This document shows positions 56,439-64,000 of a stretch of 64,000 bases of DNA, one piece after another. The position numbers and the translations under genes are program-made. The notes under the pieces are model-generated. The model saw only the letters and a program-made list of their open reading frames with translations, searched no databases and had not been told where the DNA came from. The stretch's first letter is position 1. Every line of letters begins with the position of its first letter. The stretch comes from an uncultured Bacteroidales bacterium (GTDB lineage: Bacteria > Bacteroidota > Bacteroidia > Bacteroidales > F082). The stretch lies in contig CAMJRR010000006.1 in NCBI GenBank assembly GCA_946408345.1, forward strand, positions 1 through 64,000, given 5' to 3'.

Positions 56439-56706
56439 CTAAGTCCTTGCCAACATATTGTCAAAAGGTATTGAAAGTCCAAAATGCTGATGTAACATAA
56501 TCACAGTGTCTTGATGTGTCCCAACTGGATGTCTGTCGTTAATCAGCAAGGCACTAACCGCATGGAATGCAGCATAATACAATTGATTGGCAATATTACC
56601 CCAAAGACCTGCTTGGCGCAAAATCTCAATTTCGGCAAAGGTTCTTCGAGATTTCTAGGTTTCCAAACCAACGAGGATTTTTTCTTTCTTCATCATTCAA
56701 ACTCAT
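56439..56706 (-). pseudogene. HEPN-domain protein remnant (toxin of an MNT/HEPN pair)
   Basis: It starts MSLNDEERK at 56706, overlapping the MNT stop as ATGA. A frameshift follows in the A-run after codon 9, then an in-frame TAG at 56655-56657. The core continues FAEIEILRQAGLWGNIANQ and LYYAAFHAVSALLIND, the HEPN helix pair pattern with the RNase-type R-x4-6-H region degraded. The product is also cut short after NMLART. An intact family member would be about 125-150 residues. The locus is therefore inactivated. Confidence 0.7.
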
Positions 56707-57017
56707 ACCAACACGATTTTGTCTTGTTCAACATTCTTGTAGTAGGGCAAGAAACTCATCGCTTCCAATTCCTCTTGGGAATAGGTTTGCACACTAAAAT
56801 ACTTACCCATATCAAATCCACGTTCCATAATCGGATAGACAATACTTTGGAAATCAGACGCTCCTTTTGGACGATTAAGCAAAACAGGCAAGTCCCAATC
56901 GGAATTCTCGCGATAATCGCCTCATACACGGGAGCCATAAAGCAACAAATGGGCATCTGGCGGAAGACCCCGTTTGCCTAATTGATGGATTCGATGAAGA
57001 ATGTCGGAGTGGCTCAT
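56703..57017 (-). pseudogene. Minimal nucleotidyltransferase (MNT) remnant, antitoxin of MNT/HEPN pair
   Basis: It reads from ATG 57017 as 105 codons: HQLGKRGLPPDAHLLLYGSRV, then TGA at 56922-56924, then GDYRENSDWDLPVLLN. That is the MNT active-site motif G-S-x10-D-x-D. One C-to-T change (CGA to TGA) splits the motif GSRVRGDYRENSDWDL. The rest of the frame is open to the natural stop and overlaps the HEPN start. The antitoxin nucleotidyltransferase is therefore probably not made at full length, unless the stop is suppressed. Confidence 0.75.
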
Positions 57018-57066
57018 AGTTTTATGCTATTTGCAGCAAATAATACACATTTTTTCGAATCCCGCA

Positions 57067-57615
57067 TTAATCATTATAATGTATTTCTTCCAAATTCTCC
57101 TGAATCATCTCCTTCAGGTATTTCATGATGCTGACGTCGTTCATCGACATGCCGTCAAGGGCTTCCTTGATTTCGTCGGTGTCGAAGACGAACTCGCCGT
57201 CGTCGGTGATGTGCTTGTAGATGAAATGGATGTCCTCGTGGGCCGAAAACAGCATCACCAATGAGCCTGCCAAGTCGCCCATCGGGGGACGGTCAAGGTG
57301 GTCGTGCTGGAACCAGAAGTTCAAGACGGTGCCTTTGCCGACTTCGCTCTCAATCTTCATGCCGCCACCGGCGTTCTCAGTGTTCATCTTGATTAAAGGC
57401 AAACCAAGACCGACTTTGCGCGTGGTGCGCGAAGTGGTCCACGGGTCGGTCACCTTGGCCAAAAACTCGGGCGTCATACCTTTGCCGTTGTCCTTAATGG
57501 TGAAGGCGTATATATTGTCTTTCAGGCTGTCCTTGATGGTAAGTTCAACGAGGGTGGAATTAGCCGCCGTCGAGTTTTCCATCAGGTCGTAAACGTGCAT
57601 TGATAGTTCTTTCAT
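57067..57615 (-). CDS. HATPase_c (GHKL) ATP-binding protein of the sensory hydrogenase locus
   Basis: The 182-residue protein consists of a bare histidine-kinase-type ATPase domain plus a short tail. It starts directly with the N-box (LMENSTAANSTLVELTI), followed by the G1 box DNGKGMTP, TRKVGLGLPLI (G2) and GKGTVLNFWF. No dimerisation/phospho-acceptor domain is present, as in anti-sigma kinases of the RsbW/SpoIIAB class. The tail (about 130-182) is acidic. It overlaps the PHP gene by 4 bp. Together with the SpoIIE-type phosphatase upstream it could form a kinase/phosphatase switch; that is inference. Confidence 0.78.
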   Translation of the reverse strand: MKELSMHVYDLMENSTAANSTLVELTIKDSLKDNIYAFTIKDNGKGMTPEFLAKVTDPWTTSRTTRKVGLGLPLIKMNTENAGGGMKIESEVGKGTVLNFWFQHDHLDRPPMGDLAGSLVMLFSAHEDIHFIYKHITDDGEFVFDTDEIKEALDGMSMNDVSIMKYLKEMIQENLEEIHYND

Positions 57616-58394
57616 CCGAATAAGAGTTGTAGTTTTTCCTTGGGTTCAGTGTCGATGTAGCGTCCATCTTCGCCGTGGAGGGTCTTGCGGAACTCGTCGA
57701 AGGTCTTGTCGTACATGTGCAGCACGCAATGCACCTCGCCGATGATGTGCAGGAAGTGGGCGTCGCTGCTCTTGGTGAAGTTGAACTTCTTCAAGTAGGC
57801 GTATTTCTTCAAAAAGTCGGGCTTGGTGACGTGCTTCGAGATTTCCAAAGCGTCCGCCTTGATGTCGGGAGGAACGAAGCCTAACTGGCTCACCAAACTG
57901 CTTGCCGGCTTGTTGACGTGCGCCGGAACAAACAAACCTCCGATTTCGTGAACCACATCATAAAGCTGGTCCAAGTCCGCATCCAGAGCCGACCATAGCA
58001 GCCATTCCTCGTCGCCGACCACTTCCTCATTTTCATCCACAATGAGTTGATAGCCAAATTTTTCCTCATCCAATGGAATGTGGGGGAGATGCTCGTCGAG
58101 AAATTCTTGGAACTTGTCCAATTGTTCGTCGTTCTCGAAATAGGCAAGGGCATGGGCTTCCTCTTGCGTGGTGATTTCTACGCCGCCGATGACGAGGATG
58201 CCGTTTTCGCGGCCGATCTTTTGCGTCACTTTCACCTGCCGTGTGGTGTTGTGGTCGCAGATGGCGATGACATCCAAATGGAGTTTCTTGGCCTGCTCGA
58301 CGATGGCGGAGGGACTCATATAGAGGTCGCCGCACGGCGAAAGCACCGTGTGCATATGGAGGTCGGCTCTATATGATTGTAGTTCCATAGGCAT
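57612..58394 (-). CDS. PHP-domain phosphoesterase-like protein
   Basis: The 260-residue PHP protein has the metal-binding motif RADLHMHTVLSPCGDLYMSP near the N-terminus, VIAICDHNTTRQ, VIGGVEITTQEEAHALAYF, and KSSDAHFLHIIG near the end, which supply the usual His and Asp ligands. It probably hydrolyses a phosphoester or nucleotide; the substrate is unknown. Members of this subfamily sit beside DRTGG and hydrogenase genes in clostridia and other anaerobes. It overlaps the following ATPase gene by 4 bp. ATG 58388 is an alternative start. Confidence 0.82.
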   Translation of the reverse strand: MPMELQSYRADLHMHTVLSPCGDLYMSPSAIVEQAKKLHLDVIAICDHNTTRQVKVTQKIGRENGILVIGGVEITTQEEAHALAYFENDEQLDKFQEFLDEHLPHIPLDEEKFGYQLIVDENEEVVGDEEWLLWSALDADLDQLYDVVHEIGGLFVPAHVNKPASSLVSQLGFVPPDIKADALEISKHVTKPDFLKKYAYLKKFNFTKSSDAHFLHIIGEVHCVLHMYDKTFDEFRKTLHGEDGRYIDTEPKEKLQLLFG

Positions 58395-58537
58395 TTTTTG
58401 TCATAAAACTAGCAAAACAATGCAAAACTTTTTGTTTGTGCAAGGCAGCTCGCAACCGCTCGTCGCCGGAAAGCAGCCGGTTGGCGTACTTTCCAACTCA
58501 AACTATTGTTTTGTGGGTTTTGTAGGTTTTGTGATAA

Positions 58538-58873
58538 TTACTTGTTTAACAGATTATAAACCAATCCAGCAATCTCGTATGTGGGAAGGTTGGTCTGCAA
58601 GATGGGCAAATCCTCATCATTGCTCTGCTCGATGGTCTCATCGTTGGGCATGAGGTTTTTCACGAGGATGATGCACGACATTTCCTTCAGCGAGGCCACG
58701 GCCATCACGTTCTTGTGGGTTTGGAGCGTAATCCAGATGTTGCCTTCCATGGCGTTGCCCATCACGTCGCTCAAAAGGTCGCTGATGTAGCAGCCATCTA
58801 TCTCTCTGTCAAGGCCTTTCTCGCCCGACAAAACCTTGAGGTTGAGTTTTTCGACTAATTCCTTTACTTTCAT
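58538..58873 (-). CDS. DRTGG-domain protein
   Basis: The 111-residue protein is a single DRTGG domain: KVKELVEKLNLKVLSGEKGLDREIDGCYISDLLSDVMGNA, WITLQTHKNVMAVASLKEM, and IILVKNLMPNDETI. The domain is a ligand-binding module often linked to CBS domains or phosphotransacetylase. It has its own TACATTTG promoter box at 58916-58923. A 143-bp spacer follows with short repeats and no gene; the PHP gene is next. Confidence 0.82.
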   Translation of the reverse strand: MKVKELVEKLNLKVLSGEKGLDREIDGCYISDLLSDVMGNAMEGNIWITLQTHKNVMAVASLKEMSCIILVKNLMPNDETIEQSNDEDLPILQTNLPTYEIAGLVYNLLNK

Positions 58874-58915
58874 TTTGTATGGTGTTTAAATCATTGTTTC
58901 GTCATTTAAGGACTG

Positions 58916-58923
58916 CAAATGTA
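58916..58923 (-). promoter_or_regulatory. -7 box before the DRTGG-PHP-ATPase genes (TACATTTG)
   Basis: Minus-strand TAnnTTTG element 43 nt before ATG 58873, downstream of the broken ATPase gene. It would give these genes their own transcript. Confidence 0.55.
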
Positions 58924-58960
58924 AGAATAAATCCGAATATGGGCTACTGTTGTGAGAATT

Positions 58961-59687
58961 TTAGTTGCATTGCAGCAACCATTTCCAAGCAGGTATAGCT
59001 TCAACACGAATGCCAGCCTCCTCAATGACTTCACTTTCTTCATCGGTAACAATAACGCCTCTCCAGTCTTGATGTTTTTGATAAAACGGATGAGAGAAGG
59101 AATTTCACGATTTCTTGTCTGCTCATTGATAAGGTTGTAGCAGACTTGGATAGTGGAAAATGCCCATCTTTCATCGAGCTCCGATTGGTTGGCCTTGATG
59201 AATTCATTAAATGAGTATGGGTAAACATCTATGATGAAAAAACGTCCTCCCAAGGTAGTAGCCACGTCATTGCTCAACATTTTCGCATTGCTTCCGGTGA
59301 TATAAACAAGGTATTTCTCATTGGCGAGACGACGGGCAAACATTTCCCATTTTCAATGCGTTGCACTTCATCCAAAAACACGATGGGCTTCTTGCCGTAG
59401 TCTTCATAATGCACATCGAGCAATGTGTTGAAATCCTCTGTGGAAAATTCTGTCAGGCACTCATCGTCAAAGTTAACATATAGTAGATTGCTCCAATCGT
59501 TTTCATAAGCTAGCAGTTGCTTTATCCGCTGATACAGCAGATATGATTTGCCAGCATAACGGACTCAGACAAAGACATAAAAGCCGTTTTCCTCAAATTC
59601 GAAATCACGTTCAACGATCGTCGTATCCATAATCATATCGCGTTGATTACGAAGACAATTCCTCAGAATGGGTTTTGATGCGCTCAT
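58961..59687 (-). pseudogene. Broken AAA ATPase (AAA_14/DUF4143 type)
   Basis: It starts MSASKPILRNCLRNQR at 59687. The Walker A motif should read GVRYAGKS, but its first Gly codon is TGA (59565-59567, GGA to TGA). The frame continues to the Walker B KPIVFLDEVQR and then shifts near 59350 by one missing base. MFARRLANEKYLVYITGSNAKML and FIIDVYPYSFNEFI (Sensor region) follow. A large internal part is gone, and a second shift near 59065 joins DEESEVIEEAGIRV and the family-typical C-terminus IPAWKWLL. The remains cover about 240 codons of a usual 380-430. Confidence 0.8.
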
Positions 59688-59689
59688 TA

Positions 59690-59756
59690 CTATACTATAA
59701 AGTATAATTTATAAATAAAAACTTTATAAAGTTTATTTTATAAACGAGGAAAAAGT
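59690..59756. promoter_or_regulatory. AT-rich palindromic region upstream of the broken ATPase gene
   Basis: Dense TATAAA/TTTATA repeats with the palindromes ACTTTATAAAGT and ACTATACTATAAAGTA-type sequence. It could be the old promoter/operator of the ATPase gene; no TAnnTTTG box is clear. Confidence 0.35.
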
Positions 59757-59859
59757 AGTAAATTAATTCGAATGATATTTCAAAAACACAGAATAAAACG
59801 AATTGCACTTGAAGTGCAATCTGACTAAATAGTTCCGTCTCGCTTTTTGTTTCTCATTC

Positions 59860-59902
59860 CCAAAAATAGTTCGAGGATACGCCAATTGGCGTGCCCTCGA
59901 AC
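59860..59902 (-). terminator. Terminator of the hydrogenase transcript
   Basis: Long hairpin GTTCGAGG...CCTCGAAC with an inner ACGCCAATTGGCGT palindrome. A minus-strand run of T follows (TATTTTTG). It lies 24 bp past the hydrogenase stop codon, so the DRTGG genes are probably not on this transcript. Confidence 0.75.
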
Positions 59903-59925
59903 AAGGATTCAAAAACGGAATCTCG

Positions 59926-61356
59926 TTAAAACCCCTTCATCAGCCTTACAGTATTGAAGATAGTCTTTTCCTTGGCTTCGTTGCCGTATTTGTCGACATC
60001 GACGACGTTGCGCGGGCTGTGGGTGATGCACACCGGACCGTTGAGGCATCCGCCGTCGCAGGCCATGCCTTCGAAGAAGTTTTCGGTGGCCTTGTTGAAT
60101 TTCAACTTGGTCAAGGCAGCCTTACATTCCGCGATGCCATTCATAGCGATGGGCTTCACGCCTTCCACGCCCATTTCCTTGGCCACGTCTGCAATGCCTT
60201 TGGCGATGCCGCCCGATTTGGCAAAGATACGACCGTAGTATGAAGCGTTGTTCAACTCGGAGTCCTCCATCTGCGTGGTGTCGATGCCACGAGCGTCAAC
60301 GAAGGCTTGCAGTTCCTCAAACGACATGACGCTGTCGATGGCGCCACCAGTCTTTTCAAGCCTGTATTCCAGCTTTTTCGAGGTGCAGGGACCGATGAAG
60401 ACGACCTTTGCCGTCGGGTCGGATTTCTTGATGAGGCGGGCGGTTTCCACCATTGGCGAGACCGAAGAGGAGATGTATTGCTTCAGTTCGGGGAAGTTTT
60501 TCTCCACGAAACTCACAAACGATGGACAGCACGAAGTGGTCATCAGCTTCTTCTCGTTCCATTCCTGGGCCTCACGATAGAGGGTGATGTCGGCACCAAG
60601 GGCGGCTTCCACAACGTGATGGAACCCCAACTTCTTGATGGCCGTAACGACTTGAGTAACGCGCCCGAAGCGGCATTGGCTGACGATGGCCGGTGCAATG
60701 ACGGCATAGACCCTGTATTTCGTGTTGTTCTCCGATTTCTTCAAAATGTCGATGATGTCCAACACCAGCGACTTGTCGGAGATGGCACCGAAGGGGCATT
60801 TATACACGCAAGCACCGCACGAGATGCACTTTTCGTTGTCGATTTTGGCCTTCTTGTTCTCGTCAATGGAAATGGCCTTCACCTTGCAACTCACCATACA
60901 GGGGCGGTGTTGTAAAATGACGGCAGAGTAGGGGCAGGCTTGTGTGCATTTACCGCACTCGATGCATTTGTCCTTATCAACGGTGGCGTGGTGGTTCACA
61001 ATGGTGATGGCATCCTTGGGGCACACTTCCTTGCAACTGTGTACCATACAGCCACGACAAGCGGGCGTGACATAGATGCCGTCAATCGGACATTCGTCGC
61101 AGGCACTGTCGATGACCTCGATGACATTGGGGTTGCTCTTGTCGCCGCCCATCGCCATCTGGATGCGGTCTTGCAAAATGGCGCGTTCCTTGTAGATGCA
61201 GCAGCGTGTTTCGGCTTTTGGACCAGGGCTGAGCAGTTTGGGCACTTCCACGTAAGCGTTCTCCAATCCGCCTTCGTAGGCGCGCCGGATGACTTCTTTC
61301 AGCACTTTGTATTTGACGAGTTGTACGTCGGTGTCAAAAATCCTTTGTGAGTTCAT
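59926..61356 (-). CDS. [FeFe]-hydrogenase-like protein with ferredoxin domains
   Basis: The 476-residue protein from ATG 61356 has N-terminal ferredoxin-type clusters (CDECPIDG, CRGCMVHSCKEVCP, CIECGKCTQACP, CISCGACVYKCP) and then the hydrogenase large-subunit domain. The H-cluster loops are L1 TSCCPSF, L2 FIGPCTSKKLE and L3 MACDGGCLNGP. All four H-cluster Cys and the proton-relay Cys of L1 are kept, so H2 turnover is possible; L2 and L3 differ from prototypic MPC and GCxxGGG forms. It resembles the monomeric or regulatory branches rather than electron-bifurcating HydA. It is co-transcribed with the phosphatase and PAS-hydrogenase genes. Confidence 0.85.
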   Translation of the reverse strand: MNSQRIFDTDVQLVKYKVLKEVIRRAYEGGLENAYVEVPKLLSPGPKAETRCCIYKERAILQDRIQMAMGGDKSNPNVIEVIDSACDECPIDGIYVTPACRGCMVHSCKEVCPKDAITIVNHHATVDKDKCIECGKCTQACPYSAVILQHRPCMVSCKVKAISIDENKKAKIDNEKCISCGACVYKCPFGAISDKSLVLDIIDILKKSENNTKYRVYAVIAPAIVSQCRFGRVTQVVTAIKKLGFHHVVEAALGADITLYREAQEWNEKKLMTTSCCPSFVSFVEKNFPELKQYISSSVSPMVETARLIKKSDPTAKVVFIGPCTSKKLEYRLEKTGGAIDSVMSFEELQAFVDARGIDTTQMEDSELNNASYYGRIFAKSGGIAKGIADVAKEMGVEGVKPIAMNGIAECKAALTKLKFNKATENFFEGMACDGGCLNGPVCITHSPRNVVDVDKYGNEAKEKTIFNTVRLMKGF

Positions 61357-61382
61357 CTTGTTTGGGGTATTGTGGGATGGGT

Positions 61383-62543
61383 TCAATAATAATTCAGTTC
61401 GACGACTTTGCCAATCTTGCGAAGGTCGGCGGCAATTTTCTCCACGATTTTCATCTTCATCGTCGTGTCGATGGGTAGCCCTTGGTGGGCCACATTGACG
61501 CTTTGGCCGACGAAGAAGGTGATGTGGGTGGCCCGTTCAAAGAGGTAATCCGCGAGGAGCGAGGCACCGTCTTTCTTGGTGAAGGTCTTGGGGGTCAGGT
61601 CAGAGATGGAGATGTATTTCTCCAACATTTGCATCAGTCGGCGCAAGGTGAGCACGCCTTCGGTGGTCAGGTCGATGCCTTTGATGTAGCCGATGGGCGG
61701 CACTTCCTTGTCAGGGAAATCGAAGCTGGTCTTCAACTCGGTTTTCAGGTGGCGCGCCACAATGGTGGAGCTGGTGCCGCCGCAAACGATTTTCTTTGAT
61801 GGACCAGCCAAGAATTGCTCGATGTAGAAGTCATCCTTTTCCTTGTCGACGGGCGGACCAACCATAATGTTGACATCCAACCGCTTGCGAATCTTGACGG
61901 CAGCCACGGTGGTATCGTCACCAGGCTTGTCGGCGTAGAGGTCATTGCAAGCAGATGCCAAGAGGCAGGCCACGGCTCGGGCCGACATAGAGCGCGTGAT
62001 GTTGGCGTTGAGGTGCTCCATAATTTGGTCGCGTTCCCAGCCGAAGTTGAGGATTTGTCCGATGCCAGCATGAATGGTGCCGTCGGACATGACGATGATG
62101 ATATCATCTTCCTCAAGGTTTAGTTCGGTGCGATATACCTTCTTGCCACACACATCCAGTTCGGTACGCTCGAAGTTCTGGCATTGGCCACGATGGTAGT
62201 AGATGGCCTCGGGGTTGTCGAACTCAAACATGATGCCTTTGCCCTCGGTGTTCACATGGATGATGGAGAAGGTGGAATAGGCTACACCTCGCTCGGAGCA
62301 CACGGGGAGTGTTTGAATGATGGTCTCGACACATTCGTAGATGTCGATGTCGTTGGCGGCCATCGTGCAGAGGATTTTCGAGGTGAGCGTTGAGAGGATG
62401 TTGGCTTTCACGCCGCTGCCCAAACCGTCGGCCAAGACGAGGGTGGTGAAGCCGTCTTTAACGGTGCAGGCCACATTGTCGCCGCATAATTCCTCGCCGA
62501 CATGGTTCAGCGAGGTGCATCCCGTTTCTAAGCAGAGTTCCAT
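61383..62543 (-). CDS. SpoIIE/PP2C-type serine phosphatase of the sensory hydrogenase operon
   Basis: The 386-residue protein's first about 230 residues carry PP2C/SpoIIE motifs: ELCGDNVAC, LADGLGSGVKANILST, VMSDGTIHAG and PGDDTTVAAVKI. The Asp residues for two metals are kept. The rest (about 235-386) is a separate, unrecognised domain (VGPPVDKEKDDFY...). No membrane helix or signal. It overlaps the PAS-hydrogenase stop by 1 bp (TGATG), so it is translationally coupled to that gene. The context points to an output phosphatase controlled by the H-cluster/PAS sensor. Confidence 0.85.
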   Translation of the reverse strand: MELCLETGCTSLNHVGEELCGDNVACTVKDGFTTLVLADGLGSGVKANILSTLTSKILCTMAANDIDIYECVETIIQTLPVCSERGVAYSTFSIIHVNTEGKGIMFEFDNPEAIYYHRGQCQNFERTELDVCGKKVYRTELNLEEDDIIIVMSDGTIHAGIGQILNFGWERDQIMEHLNANITRSMSARAVACLLASACNDLYADKPGDDTTVAAVKIRKRLDVNIMVGPPVDKEKDDFYIEQFLAGPSKKIVCGGTSSTIVARHLKTELKTSFDFPDKEVPPIGYIKGIDLTTEGVLTLRRLMQMLEKYISISDLTPKTFTKKDGASLLADYLFERATHITFFVGQSVNVAHQGLPIDTTMKMKIVEKIAADLRKIGKVVELNYY

Positions 62544-64000
62544 CAGTTCTTCTTGTTTTCTTCGGTTAGGGTTTTCTTGAGTTTCAGCAAGGCCACCTTG
62601 GTTTCGGCTGTGGTTTCGCCCAATAGCGACGCAATCTCCTGAGCTACACGCATTTGCTTCTTGATAACCTCATCGGTCGTGGTCAAGGTTTCCATCTTCA
62701 CCTTCATGATGCGGTTTTCATAATCGACGGTATCGGTGACGTCTTTTAGGATGCCAAAGATGACGTTTTGTCCAGCCAGGTAGTTGATGGATATGTCGAC
62801 ATATTTTCCAGTGGTGGGTATGTGCGTCTGTTTGCAGCTGATGTGCTTCTTCTGCGTATAGGCGTTGTAAAAGTCGATGGGGCTGAAGAAGTCGGCAGCA
62901 GGCCTTCCCTTGGCATTGGGGTCGTCGATGCCGAGGAGTTCCCTTCCTTTATTGTTGATTTCCTGAATGTTGAGTTCCGAGTCGAGGACGATGATGCCTT
63001 CAGGGCTGTTTTGGATGATCTCGAACGAGAGCGACTCGGCACGTTGGCGCATATAAGGCAGGCAGATTTCGATGTCGGCATAGCCGTTGTATACTGCCCA
63101 AGCCTTCTCACGGCAGGTGGCATAACCGCATGAACCGCAATTCAGCTCGTCTTCGGGTTTCATCTTTCCTGTCTTGTGCAGGATGGCCTCAATTTCGCGC
63201 TCGGGGGCAGCCATACTGTGGCTGCGAAGGCGTGGATGTGCGGCGGCCAGGCTGAAGTCAAGCGGACTATCGTCTTGTGGTCCAGTCAGGGCTTGCTTCT
63301 CGCGGCTGACATATTTGCGTACATCGGAAGTGGCCTTGATAGCGCCACCGGGCTTGACCAACGAACAAGGCCCATTGACGCAGGCGTCCACGCAAAGGTT
63401 GATTTCCATCACCACATGATCGAGATGCTCGATGTTCTCCAAAGCCTCGACGCACTTCTTCGGACCGTCAACAGCGATGTATTCGTAACCCTCGGGCAAA
63501 ACAGGGAAGGAGTTGATGATGCCTTGCGGTATCGGGTATTCCTTGGCGAGGTTAGGCGTACCGTTTTTCTTATTGAGGCTGAGGTTGGTGATTTCGTCAA
63601 GCTTGATGTTCCTCTCGTCAAAGAGCTTCACCACATCCTCAAAAGTCAGCACGTGGTCAATCAGGTGGCATTCTTCGGCTTCGCGCTTTTTGGCGATACA
63701 GGGTCCGATGAAGACGATTCGGGCCTCGGGGTGTTGCTTCTTGATGATTTTGGCGTGAGCCACCATCGGCGAGTCAACGGGGGCAAGATATTTGAGTGCC
63801 TTCGGGTAGTATTCCTGAATCATACGGCATGCAGCAGGGCAGGCCGAGGTGATGAAGTTGGTGAACTCGCCCGTCTTGAGCAGTCGTGCATATTCCTTGG
63901 TGACGGCTTGTGCTCCCACGGCGGTTTCTTCCGCATCGGCAAAGCCTAACTTGGCCAAGGCCAGTTTCATCACGCCAAAATCGGTGAGGCCGAAACTCGA
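62543..64000 (-). CDS. PAS-domain sensory [FeFe]-hydrogenase (5' end outside window)
   Basis: The frame is open through the end of the window, so the N-terminus, probably ferredoxin clusters, lies beyond it. Visible in order: H-cluster L1 as TSACP (around 63840), L2 FIGPCIAKKREAE, L3 LCVDACVNGPC, a 4Fe-4S segment (NCGSCGYATC, around 63130), a PAS domain (SPEGIIVLDSELNIQEINN, about 62700-63030) and a coiled-coil tail. The Ala in TSACP replaces the Cys that relays protons in catalytic enzymes; this is known for group C putative sensory hydrogenases such as Thermotoga HydS. It is probably an H2 or redox sensor feeding the phosphatase gene that overlaps it. Confidence 0.85.
   Translation of the reverse strand, partial: SSFGLTDFGVMKLALAKLGFADAEETAVGAQAVTKEYARLLKTGEFTNFITSACPAACRMIQEYYPKALKYLAPVDSPMVAHAKIIKKQHPEARIVFIGPCIAKKREAEECHLIDHVLTFEDVVKLFDERNIKLDEITNLSLNKKNGTPNLAKEYPIPQGIINSFPVLPEGYEYIAVDGPKKCVEALENIEHLDHVVMEINLCVDACVNGPCSLVKPGGAIKATSDVRKYVSREKQALTGPQDDSPLDFSLAAAHPRLRSHSMAAPEREIEAILHKTGKMKPEDELNCGSCGYATCREKAWAVYNGYADIEICLPYMRQRAESLSFEIIQNSPEGIIVLDSELNIQEINNKGRELLGIDDPNAKGRPAADFFSPIDFYNAYTQKKHISCKQTHIPTTGKYVDISINYLAGQNVIFGILKDVTDTVDYENRIMKVKMETLTTTDEVIKKQMRVAQEIASLLGETTAETKVALLKLKKTLTEENKKN

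Noticed and set aside
59926-61356. Annotation as the catalytic subunit of an electron-bifurcating hydrogenase (HydABC)
   Set aside because: No NuoE/NuoF-like partner genes are adjacent, and the L2/L3 loops deviate from the prototypic form.

Overview
The window comes from an anaerobic Bacteroidota, most likely an uncultured gut- or rumen-type member of the Bacteroidales. The evidence is a Bacteroidota promoter signature (TAnnTTTG, sometimes with TTG about 19-21 bp upstream) before many genes, type IX secretion C-terminal domains on two proteins, DUF3078, a LacZ-type GH2 enzyme, an extended S16 and [FeFe]-hydrogenases. GC is moderate, most genes are intact, and there are no phage or insertion-sequence genes. 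The sequence alone does not fix the genus.

Layout. 1-3.0 kb: end of an outer-membrane-like protein, an exported thioredoxin-fold protein, divergent smpB/aroC and a thioesterase. 3.1-11.3 kb: a tight four-gene operon coding for an exported vWA protein, a membrane-spanning lipoprotein, a tubulin/FtsZ-like GTPase and a 1166-residue protein with a papain-like protease, coiled coil and two membrane helices. This is the best candidate for a poorly described system. 11.4-20.8 kb: an exported GH2 beta-galactosidase, an hsdR remnant, an aminotransferase with a Tat-like lipoprotein signal, an S66 peptidase lipoprotein, arcA and aat. 20.9-33.4 kb: truA, an AtoE-type transporter, tRNA-Met(CAU), a phosphohexomutase, rmlD with a DUF3078 protein, a degenerate cyclase-like protein, a YebC protein, a degenerate LMW-phosphatase-like protein, rpsP, a DMT transporter and a T9SS cargo. 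33.5-39.6 kb: dnaE with an N-terminal proofreading exonuclease fused in, trxA and a DUF58 protein. 39.7-46.6 kb: one 2287-residue repetitive T9SS cargo. 47.4-49.6 kb: an outer-membrane beta-barrel, then two paralogous lipoproteins with repeated YGSP motifs and a radical SAM/SPASM enzyme. 49.7-56.1 kb: aroK, an RlmD-type methyltransferase, TPR/small-exporter/aroE, and a TPM protein. 56.4-64.0 kb: a sensory [FeFe]-hydrogenase locus read leftwards: PAS-hydrogenase (cut by the window end), SpoIIE-type phosphatase, a second [FeFe]-hydrogenase-like protein, a broken AAA ATPase, DRTGG, PHP and HATPase proteins, and a decayed MNT/HEPN toxin-antitoxin pair.

Functional themes. Three shikimate-pathway genes (aroC, aroK, aroE) are scattered here. 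The hydrogenase locus looks like a redox or H2 sensing device with phosphatase and ATPase output modules. Degraded defence or mobile genes (hsdR tail, MNT/HEPN, AAA ATPase) and small dispersed palindromes sit between otherwise housekeeping blocks.
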